Below are positions 8,090-13,609 of a DNA stretch of 13,609 bases, in pieces (positions within the stretch are counted from its first letter, which is position 1; each line of letters begins with the position of its first letter). Under the pieces are notes generated by a model. It ran no database searches. It had not been told where the DNA came from and worked only from the letters and a program-made list of their open reading frames with translations. This DNA comes from JAGNNV01 sp031392925 (GTDB lineage: Bacteria > Acidobacteriota > Vicinamibacteria > Fen-336 > JAGNNV01), in assembly GCA_031392925.1 (NCBI GenBank), contig JANMVV010000267.1:1-13609 (forward strand), read 5' to 3'. The position numbers and the translations under genes were made by a program.

Positions 8090-9297
8090 CGCCGCGGCCG
8101 CGCGGCCGGCGTGGGTGTAGGAGAGGGCACGGTCGCCGGCTGGTCTCCCGCGGAAACCGGCCCGGGGTGCTCGGAGGCGCCGAGTTCCTTGGACTGCTCG
8201 CCCTCCCGGAGCTGCTCGGCGCGGGCCTGCTCGCGATCCCCCTTTTCCTTGTCTTTCAGCCGGTAGTATGCGGTGGCAAGAAGTACATGCCCCTGCCGAT
8301 AGTCCGGCGCCTCGGCCGTCACGGTCTCCAGGGCTTGCCGGGCTTCCTCCGTTCGCCCTGCAGCGAGGTGCAGGGCCCCCAGCGCATACTGGACGCCGAT
8401 GTCCCTCGAACGCAGGCGCTGCGCGCGTTTCAGGTGCTCGTGGGCCGCGTCAAGCTTGCCGTCGTCCTTCAGCATGATACCCAGGTAGAGATTCGCGTCG
8501 AAGTCGTTCGGGTTGAGTTCAAGCTCCGCCGCGAATGCCTTCACGGATTCGTCCCGCCGGCCCGCTCCCATAAGCGCGCGGCCCAGCAGCGAGTGGGCGC
8601 CCGGGAGGGCGGCGTTTAAGGCGATAGCCTTTTCGAACTCCGGTACCGCGGCGCGGTTGTCGTCCCGACGGAGGTGGGCGACCCCCATCAATACACGCGC
8701 TTCCGCGGTATCGCCGTCGCGGAACAGGCGGTCGATGAAAGCCTGGCCGCGTAGAATCTCGTTGCGACGGATAAGCGCGTTGCCAAGCAGATAGGCGTAG
8801 AGCCGATCGTCCTTGAAGTCCTGTTCGCGAGGGGCCAGAAGCTCGATCACCCCGGCATCCTGGCCAAGCTGCGCACGGCAATCCGCGAGCAAGAGCACCC
8901 CGCGAAGATTGGATGGGTCTTGCGTGGCGACGCGCTCGAGCTCCGTCACCGCCTCGCTCAGCCGGGACGCCTTGTAAAAGGCGAGAGCGAGGTTGAAGCG
9001 AACCTTGTGCTGATCGGGCTTCACTTCGAGCACCTTCTGGTAGTTCAGGATGGCCTCCGCGTAGCGTCCGAGCTGGGCGAAGGCCGCTCCCAGGTTCGAG
9101 CGCGCCTCCACGCGGCCCGGGTCTCTCTCCAGAACTGCCTGGTAATTCTCGATGGCGCCCAGGGTGTCCCCAGTTTGGTGCAACGCTATCGCGCGGGCGA
9201 AGAGGGCGTCCGCATCCAGGGACTGCGCCTGCATAGCCGCAGGGCTCGACAGGACGGCGAGCGTGCCGAGCAGGAATGCGGGGACAGCAATTTTCAT
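8086..9297 (-). CDS. Exported TPR protein A (first gene of the block)
   Basis: The product has 403 residues from the ATG at 9297. The open frame extends to a TTG at 9369, but that codon falls in the T-run of the upstream terminator and would hide the signal peptide, so the ATG is chosen. The signal peptide is residues 1-24 (MKIAVPAFLLGTLAVLSS, cleavage near MQA). About nine TPR units fill residues 29-375. Clear examples are AIENYQAVLERDPGRVEARS, AILNYQKVLEVKPDQHKVRF and AVPEFEKAIALNAALPGAHS. The last 25 residues are a Pro/Thr/Ala-rich tail (VPSPTPTPAARPRR) and are probably disordered. It is likely a periplasmic protein-binding scaffold. There is no strong Shine-Dalgarno; the leader ends GGGCTGACTTCC before ATG. 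Confidence 0.86.
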   Translation of the reverse strand: MKIAVPAFLLGTLAVLSSPAAMQAQSLDADALFARAIALHQTGDTLGAIENYQAVLERDPGRVEARSNLGAAFAQLGRYAEAILNYQKVLEVKPDQHKVRFNLALAFYKASRLSEAVTELERVATQDPSNLRGVLLLADCRAQLGQDAGVIELLAPREQDFKDDRLYAYLLGNALIRRNEILRGQAFIDRLFRDGDTAEARVLMGVAHLRRDDNRAAVPEFEKAIALNAALPGAHSLLGRALMGAGRRDESVKAFAAELELNPNDFDANLYLGIMLKDDGKLDAAHEHLKRAQRLRSRDIGVQYALGALHLAAGRTEEARQALETVTAEAPDYRQGHVLLATAYYRLKDKEKGDREQARAEQLREGEQSKELGASEHPGPVSAGDQPATVPSPTPTPAARPRR

Positions 9298-9318
9298 GGA
9301 AGTCAGCCCGACCGCGCA

Positions 9319-9347
9319 AGTATAGGCTTGCCTCGGAGGGCGAGTTG
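9319..9347 (-). promoter_or_regulatory. Possible promoter for the TPR/VWFA block
   Basis: On the minus strand, TATACT at 9324-9319 matches the -10 consensus at five of six positions. It lies 21 bases before the ATG of TPR protein A and directly after the receptor terminator. No good -35 is visible; CAACTC is what sits at the 17-base spacing. The box would give a leader of roughly 15 bases. It is weak on sequence alone but well placed. Confidence 0.35.
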
Positions 9348-9367
9348 GAGAGCGCGAGCGGCGGGCC

Positions 9368-9398
9368 AAAAGGAAAGGGAGGGCCGAAGCCCCCCCTT
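9368..9398 (-). terminator. Intrinsic terminator after the TonB-dependent receptor
   Basis: On the minus strand, 24 bases past the receptor stop, AAGGGGGGGC and GCCCTCCCTT form a 10-pair stem with one G-U wobble around a UUCG loop closed by C-G, a highly stable tetraloop. TCCTTTT follows. This is a standard rho-independent terminator and separates the receptor transcript from the TPR/VWFA block. Confidence 0.85.
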
Positions 9399-9421
9399 CT
9401 TCGCCGAAGCCGAGAGTTCCC

Positions 9422-12400
9422 TTAGAAGAACAGTCTCACCGCGAACTCGACAACGCGTCGTCCACGCTTGGTAAGGACCTTGCCGAAGTTGTTCACCGTA
9501 TTCTGGGTGAACGAGTAGCCGCCGGTAGGATCGCAGACACCATCCGATGTTCCACCCGCTCCATTCGGCACGCCATTGAGCTTCCGGTTGCAGTTGGCCT
9601 CGAGGGTGATGTCGACATCGGAACCGCCAGGTCCTGCCGGTGCGATGGGGTAGGCCTGGTTGAAGAGATTGAACACGCCGACGCGGATCTGCATTCGCTT
9701 GGAGCTCTCGCCCCTGCGGAAATCCCTGAACACCGTGACGTCGTGGAAATTCCGTGCGGGGCTCTGCAGATTGTACGGAGACACGAAGGGGCCGCTCTGG
9801 CCGAAGCTGGGGACGCCGACACACTTGATGTCGAGCAGCTTGTCACCCGGGCCCCCGCTGCCCCCTTTTAGGGTCGGATCGCAGGTGTAGGTCGGGGTGA
9901 TGGCGCCGATGCTGCCCTGGGAGAAGTTTGCACTGTAGCCGAGGAAGGAGGGGGTGCCGAACCATCCCAATGCGGCCTGGTTGGTGCTCAAGTCGCCGCT
10001 GAAACCGAGCCGGATCGGCTGACCGCTCACGTAGGTTGACACACCGGAAAGGTTCCACCCGTTCAGGAGCGCCTTCCCGAGGCCATTGTCCTTGACCGGG
10101 GTGCCCAATCGCGCCGTCCACGAAAACGCGACGTTGTGGGGACGGTTGGCCAGGAGCAGGCCGTAGGACCGCGCCGGGTCAAGGGGGTCGATCTGGGCGA
10201 AGTCGTTGCCGACGGTTCCCTTGAACTTCGAGTAGGTGTAGGCCAGGAGGTAGGTGAAAGATCCGGTCTGCCGGCTCAGCGTGAGCTGGAGCGCGTTGTA
10301 GTCGGACTTGCCGACTGGCTGGAAAATGTTCACGTTCTGCAGGGTTGGGTAAGGCCTCCGGGAGTTGATGACGTCGCTCGAGAGGTTCGCTCGGTTGACC
10401 GGGACGGAGAGGTCGGAGTTGCCCACGCGCCCGCTGGAGAATGTCCCCACCGGCACGGAGTTGACCTGAATCTGCGCCGCGAGGTGGCGACCGAACGTCC
10501 CGACGTAGCCCACCTCCAGGGTCTGGTTCAACGGGATGCGCCGGGAGATCGAGGCGCTCACCTGATACATGCGCGGCCAGTCGAGCTTGTCCTTGCTCAT
10601 CGTGCTGAGGTCGGTACCGCCGGCCTGGCTGAGGGGATCGATGCTGCCCATGGTCTTATAGGTGAGGCCCTGCCCGCCCGCGAGGCCGCTCAGATTGCCG
10701 GCGTCAAGCGTGACCGCATATGAGTTCGGCGCTATGTTGATGATGTTGTACTGGGCGTTGCCCTGCTCGCGGTTGTAGAACACGCCGCCACCGCCACGCA
10801 CCACAGTTTCGCCCGTTCCGCTCAGGTCCCAGGCGAAGTTCGCGCGGGGCATGATAAGGATGGGCCGGGCGTCCGTCAGGTCGTTGCCGATCTGGTTCGC
10901 GTAGGACACTCCGTTGAGCTGCGTCTTCTTGGCATCGAGGTATGTGCCAGCGTTCGGGTTGTAGCGCGCGGGATCGAAGATGGCTCCGAGCCCCTCCGTC
11001 TCGATGTTGTTCGTCCACTTGCCGGCCCGGATACCGTACTCCAGAGTGAAGTTCTTTCCGACCTTCCACGAGTCCTGCGCGTAGAACTCGGTGTTCCAAG
11101 CGACGAAGTTGCCGATGGCCGAGGGCTGCCCCACCACTGCCTGGGCCGGACGGCCCACCAGCAGGTCGGCGAACTCGTTACCGGTGCTCCCGTTGCCCCA
11201 GCTCGCGAAGACGAGCTGGACGTTTGCCTGGTGCTGGAAATTCTGCTTCTTGTACTGGCGTTCCACGACCCCGCCGACCTTCACAACGTGCGTGTTCAGC
11301 ACCTTGGTGAAGTTATCGGTAGCGCGAATGAAACCGTTGTACGAGAAAATGTTGCCGACGTCCTGGGCGCCCCACATGCTGGATTCCGAGCCGTAGTTCA
11401 TGACGATGTCGGGGATGTTCGTGGAGTTGCCAAAGGGGTTGAGGATGTTCGTTCCCTGGGCCTTCTGGTTCACCGCAGACGGATCCTTGAAGCCGTTGTC
11501 GTTCTTCAGTTCGCTGAACGAGAAGACGAATTCGTTGGTGGTCGTAGGCGAGAGGACGGAGGTGATATTGGCGACGGCGGACTTGCCAAGCGCCGTGCCC
11601 TGGATGGGAGAGGGGAGTGGGATATTCCCGGGCTGCCACCAGAGGCCCCGCGGGTTCTCGTTGACCTCGGAGTCGCGGGCCAGGCGGACGTAGGCGCGCG
11701 TGTTGTCGCTGAGGTTGTAGTCCACACGCAGCACGCCCTGATCGCGATTCGCATTGACCAGGCTGTTCACGATGTAGTTGTAGCGGTTGTTGGGATCCTG
11801 AAAATTGGGCTGGGGGTACAGGTTCATGAGTTTCAAGCCGGTGGGATCCAGGTAGGGGCGCATGTCACCGTTCGGCGCTGGAGTTCCAGCACCCGGGTAG
11901 CCTATGGGGATGTTCATCGACGTGTTCAAGTTGAGGTGCTGCCCCGCGCCGAAGTCGTTGAATAGACCCTGGCGCATCCCGGCGGTGGGCACCACGCCAC
12001 GGATCGCGTCGGGCGCGAGCGTCTGGCGGTTCCACTCCCAGCCGAGGAAGAAGAACGCCTTGTCCCGATTCTTGTTGAAGCTCGTGCCCGGTATGAGGAG
12101 CGGGCCGGAGAGGGTGAAGCCCGGGTACTGGAATTTGGTCGCGGGGCGGTCCTGCTTCGCGTAGTTGCGGGCCCGGTCGTTGGCCGCAAATTTGGCATCG
12201 CGCAGGTAGTCGTAAACGCCGCCGTGGAACTCGGAACTTCCGCTCTTGGTCACGGCCGCCACGTTGATGGCCGCGGTGCCGAACTCGGCCATGTAGTTGC
12301 TCATCTGCACCTTGACTTCGGCCACGAACTCATTGTTTGGCACGTTCATCATGCTGCTGTTGTTGCCGATGTCGCGCAGGTTGGCGCCATCGAGGGTGAT

Positions 12401-13000
12401 CCCCAGGTTCGCGGCGCGGGCGCCGTTGATGCTGAAGGCCTGGTCGGACCCGCCGAACCCGGCGCCGATGCCGTTCTGCTCGAAGCTACTCTGCTCAGGG
12501 GCGACGACGCCGGGCAGCGTGCGCAGCAGCTCGAGGGGGTTGCGGCCGATGATCGAGATGTTCTCGATCTGCTCGGGCGTGATCAGACCTTCACGCGCTC
12601 CCGTCTGCTTCTGGATCATTTCCCGTGAGGCCGTCACGTTCACGGTCTCGGTCTGGGCTCCGACCTCGAGGCCCACGTCCACGGAGGCGGTGTCGTTGGT
12701 GCTGATACGCACGCCGGTGATCGAGTTGGCCTTGAACCCGCTCAACTCCACCCTGAGAGTGTAGTTACCGGGGTCGACGGACGCGAAAACATACTGCCCC
12801 TTCGCGTCGGTGACGCCGGTTCGGGTGAACTTTGTGGCCTCGTTGGTCAAGGTCACGGTCGCCCCCGGGACCACGGCCCCGGTCTTATCCGCCACCGTCC
12901 CGCGCAGGCTGCCGGCGCTTTGCGCGGAAGCTGTTGTGGCGATGCCGACGGCGAGCAAGGCCATAAGCGCTTTTCGAAGCGAGGAGCCTATTGATCTCAT
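9422..13000 (-). CDS. TonB-dependent receptor, Oar-like, with carboxypeptidase-regulatory-like domain
   Basis: The product has 1192 residues from the ATG at 13000. GGGAGG at 13016-13011 is a good ribosome site, 10 bases upstream. The signal peptide is residues 1-27 (ending TTASAQ). Residues 31-113 are a carboxypeptidase-regulatory-like domain (SLRGTVADKTGAVVPGATVT, then DAKGQYVFASVDPGNYTLRV). ETVNVTA (118-124) resembles a TonB box. A plug-like region spans about 128-255, with NPLELLRTLPGVV, AFSINGARAANLGITLDGAN and VAEVKVQMSNYMAEFG. From about 256 (SEFHGGVYDYLRDAKFAAND) to the end is a long predicted outer-membrane beta-barrel, closing with VVEFAVRLFF, whose terminal aromatic residue fits an outer-membrane assembly signal. 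Oar-like receptors with this domain order are abundant in Acidobacteriota. The substrate is unknown; there is no adjacent SusD-like gene. It has its own promoter and terminator. Confidence 0.93.
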   Translation of the reverse strand: MRSIGSSLRKALMALLAVGIATTASAQSAGSLRGTVADKTGAVVPGATVTLTNEATKFTRTGVTDAKGQYVFASVDPGNYTLRVELSGFKANSITGVRISTNDTASVDVGLEVGAQTETVNVTASREMIQKQTGAREGLITPEQIENISIIGRNPLELLRTLPGVVAPEQSSFEQNGIGAGFGGSDQAFSINGARAANLGITLDGANLRDIGNNSSMMNVPNNEFVAEVKVQMSNYMAEFGTAAINVAAVTKSGSSEFHGGVYDYLRDAKFAANDRARNYAKQDRPATKFQYPGFTLSGPLLIPGTSFNKNRDKAFFFLGWEWNRQTLAPDAIRGVVPTAGMRQGLFNDFGAGQHLNLNTSMNIPIGYPGAGTPAPNGDMRPYLDPTGLKLMNLYPQPNFQDPNNRYNYIVNSLVNANRDQGVLRVDYNLSDNTRAYVRLARDSEVNENPRGLWWQPGNIPLPSPIQGTALGKSAVANITSVLSPTTTNEFVFSFSELKNDNGFKDPSAVNQKAQGTNILNPFGNSTNIPDIVMNYGSESSMWGAQDVGNIFSYNGFIRATDNFTKVLNTHVVKVGGVVERQYKKQNFQHQANVQLVFASWGNGSTGNEFADLLVGRPAQAVVGQPSAIGNFVAWNTEFYAQDSWKVGKNFTLEYGIRAGKWTNNIETEGLGAIFDPARYNPNAGTYLDAKKTQLNGVSYANQIGNDLTDARPILIMPRANFAWDLSGTGETVVRGGGGVFYNREQGNAQYNIINIAPNSYAVTLDAGNLSGLAGGQGLTYKTMGSIDPLSQAGGTDLSTMSKDKLDWPRMYQVSASISRRIPLNQTLEVGYVGTFGRHLAAQIQVNSVPVGTFSSGRVGNSDLSVPVNRANLSSDVINSRRPYPTLQNVNIFQPVGKSDYNALQLTLSRQTGSFTYLLAYTYSKFKGTVGNDFAQIDPLDPARSYGLLLANRPHNVAFSWTARLGTPVKDNGLGKALLNGWNLSGVSTYVSGQPIRLGFSGDLSTNQAALGWFGTPSFLGYSANFSQGSIGAITPTYTCDPTLKGGSGGPGDKLLDIKCVGVPSFGQSGPFVSPYNLQSPARNFHDVTVFRDFRRGESSKRMQIRVGVFNLFNQAYPIAPAGPGGSDVDITLEANCNRKLNGVPNGAGGTSDGVCDPTGGYSFTQNTVNNFGKVLTKRGRRVVEFAVRLFF

Positions 13001-13044
13001 TTTTTAACTTCCTCCCGATGACGTATCCAAAGCACGCGAGTCAT
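12997..13044 (-). CDS. Possible 15-residue leader peptide overlapping the receptor start
   Basis: An ATG at 13044 opens a small frame encoding MTRVLWIRHREEVKK, whose TGA overlaps the receptor ATG as ATGA. The receptor's ribosome site lies inside this frame. GGGAGG at 13065-13060 is about 15 bases before the ATG, farther than ideal. It could couple receptor translation to leader translation or be chance. The peptide itself has no recognisable function. Confidence 0.28.
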   Translation of the reverse strand: MTRVLWIRHREEVKK

Positions 13045-13120
13045 GGCAAAGGGCTCACACCTCCCGTTAGAAAGGCGCGAAACTTGGGCTGTCCGGAGTC
13101 CCAAAGCCTGAATTTCACGC

Positions 13121-13149
13121 AGAGTACGATTCAGCAGGGCGCATGTCAA
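13121..13149 (-). promoter_or_regulatory. Sigma70-type promoter of the TonB-dependent receptor
   Basis: On the minus strand, TTGACA (13149-13144) matches the -35 consensus exactly. It is followed after 17 bases by TACTCT (13126-13121), which keeps the key first T, second A and final T of the -10 box. A T-rich stretch including seven consecutive T residues lies just upstream of the -35, like an UP element. Transcription would start near 13114-13116, giving a leader of about 115 bases. Confidence 0.6.
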
Positions 13150-13260
13150 GAGAAACAAAAAAATGAACCCCACTTTCATGTCGTGCATCCCAAAAGAACA
13201 GGGAGGAATAAAAAGCAGCAGATTAGGGAGAACGCATGCGACGATTCCCTCAATTTTCAA

Positions 13261-13292
13261 TAGGTTAATCTGATTTCACTAGGTTAATCTGA
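13261..13292. repeat. Direct repeat of 13 bases, period 19
   Basis: TAGGTTAATCTGA occurs at 13261-13273 and again, identically, at 13280-13292, with six bases between. The period of 19 bases is near two helical turns, as expected for paired binding sites of a regulator. It lies between the two divergent candidate promoters. Confidence 0.8.
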
Positions 13293-13312
13293 CTGGCCAG
13301 CGGCCTCGGCAA

Positions 13313-13350
13313 GAGTCTTGAGGGTGGCATGGCGCGGTCCGGAGTCTTGA
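13313..13350. repeat. Direct repeat of 9 bases, period 29
   Basis: GAGTCTTGA occurs at 13313-13321 and 13342-13350. The second copy runs into the left arm of the inverted repeat at 13349. A pair this short may be chance, but it falls in the same regulatory region as the other repeats. Confidence 0.55.
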
Positions 13351-13377
13351 ACAGGTGTTGATACGAGAAGCCTGTTC
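13349..13377. repeat. Inverted repeat of 7+7 bases around the candidate -35
   Basis: GAACAGG (13349-13355) and CCTGTTC (13371-13377) are perfect inverse complements separated by 15 bases. The candidate -35 of the plus-strand gene (13358-13363) lies between the arms, as in an operator for a dimeric repressor. Arm centres are 22 bases apart, about two helical turns. Confidence 0.65.
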
Positions 13378-13387
13378 GCACCATATT
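13358..13387 (+). promoter_or_regulatory. Candidate promoter of the divergent membrane-protein gene
   Basis: TTGATA (13358-13363) matches the -35 consensus at five of six positions. After 18 bases comes CATATT (13382-13387), which matches the -10 box at four of six. Transcription would begin near 13395, about 60 bases before the ATG at 13457. Confidence 0.42.
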
Positions 13388-13456
13388 AGGATCGAGAGTT
13401 GTGAACGAGAGCCCTGAGGATCAGCACGGCCGCGACAGGTTGGGAGCTAGAGCACG

Positions 13457-13609
13457 ATGAGCAGGCTTGCCGCGGTCTTCCTTCTATTGGTGCTCAACAG
13501 CGCCTACCTCGCCGCGCGGGCCGATGCGACGCTCCCCTACTTCATGAACGTGGCCCTTCACCCCGTGCTCGGCTTGACCCTGTTGCTCTTGGCGGGACAA
13601 CGGCGCCGC
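13457..13609 (+). CDS. Membrane protein of unknown function (3' end missing)
   Basis: Fifty-one codons are visible before the window ends without a stop. GGGAG at 13442-13446, 10 bases before the ATG, supports the start. The N-terminus begins MSRLAAVFLLLVLNSAYLAA. Residues 3-20 form a hydrophobic segment, and a second one (about 29-46, with NVALHPVLGLTLLLLAG) is followed by QRRR. The pattern suggests two closely spaced transmembrane helices with a positive cytoplasmic end, or an uncleaved anchor. It is not enough to name a family. The gene is divergent from the receptor and has its own candidate promoter and inverted repeat. Confidence 0.72.
   Translation, partial: MSRLAAVFLLLVLNSAYLAARADATLPYFMNVALHPVLGLTLLLLAGQRRR

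Larger units (their letters stand above)
13001..13456. other. Intergenic regulatory region between divergent genes
   Basis: These 456 bases are visibly richer in A and T than the surroundings, especially 13141-13290. They separate the receptor (minus) from the membrane-protein gene (plus). They hold the receptor promoter and about 114 bases of leader, in which a bulged stem (CTTTGGG with CCCAAG, 13083-13106) sits near the 5' end. They also hold two direct-repeat pairs, an inverted repeat and a candidate plus-strand promoter. I recognise no known riboswitch class and see no convincing longer gene. Confidence 0.7.

Noticed and set aside
9298..9369. TTG start at 9369 for TPR protein A.
   Set aside because: It would place the start within the T-run of the receptor terminator and bury the clear signal peptide that begins at 9297.
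13001..13120. Riboswitch in the receptor leader.
   Set aside because: I looked for conserved cores such as the cobalamin and TPP boxes and saw none; only a short bulged stem near the 5' end is visible.
12997..13179. A 60-residue frame starting at ATG 13179 with a hydrophobic N-terminus (MKVGFIFLFLLTCALLN), in frame with the leader peptide.
   Set aside because: It would run through the best promoter of the receptor and has no clear ribosome site. The hydrophobic stretch is explained by T-rich DNA.
12991..13263. Plus-strand open frame of 90 codons in the intergenic region.
   Set aside because: No ribosome site, no recognisable domain, and it begins inside the receptor gene on the other strand.

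Overview
The window is about 65% GC by eye and is packed with genes for exported proteins. It contains two tandem proteins that look like the 'VWFA-related Acidobacterial domain' family (TIGR03436), a very large Oar-like TonB-dependent receptor with an N-terminal carboxypeptidase-regulatory-like domain, several secreted TPR proteins and an FG-GAP/VCBS repeat protein with a c-type haem motif. This combination strongly suggests an Acidobacteriota chromosome. That is inference from gene content, since no rRNA or other marker gene is present. I see no tRNA, CRISPR array, insertion sequence or phage gene.

Layout. On the plus strand, 1-1422 is the 3' part of a gene for a haem-motif/FG-GAP repeat protein. 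It is followed 40 bases later by a secreted regulatory-like-domain + TPR protein (1463-2500). These meet, 10 bases apart, the end of a four-gene minus-strand block transcribed from about 9.3 kb down to 2.5 kb: TPR protein A (9297-8086), TPR protein B (8089-6944), VWFA protein 1 (6883-4673) and VWFA protein 2 (4676-2511). Two of its three junctions are 4-base GTGA stop/start overlaps, so translational coupling is likely. Upstream of the block, also on the minus strand, is the 1192-residue TonB-dependent receptor (13000-9422). A textbook intrinsic terminator with a UUCG tetraloop (9368-9398) separates it from the block, which may use its own weak promoter in the 70-base gap that follows.

The 456-base region 13001-13456 is the only substantial non-coding stretch. 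It is AT-richer than its surroundings and separates the receptor from a divergent plus-strand membrane-protein gene that begins at 13457 and runs off the window. It holds a good sigma70-type promoter for the receptor (TTGACA, 17-base spacer, TACTCT), a possible 15-residue leader peptide overlapping the receptor start codon, two direct-repeat pairs, a 7+7 inverted repeat, and a candidate promoter for the divergent gene.

How the genes may work together. Every product with a visible N-terminus has a signal peptide or membrane segment, so the locus serves the cell envelope. The receptor would sit in the outer membrane, with the TPR and VWFA proteins as likely periplasmic or surface interaction partners. 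The mix of VWA and TPR proteins recalls Bat-type operons, but no MoxR-type ATPase is present here. The substrate of the receptor and the role of the block cannot be read from the sequence.
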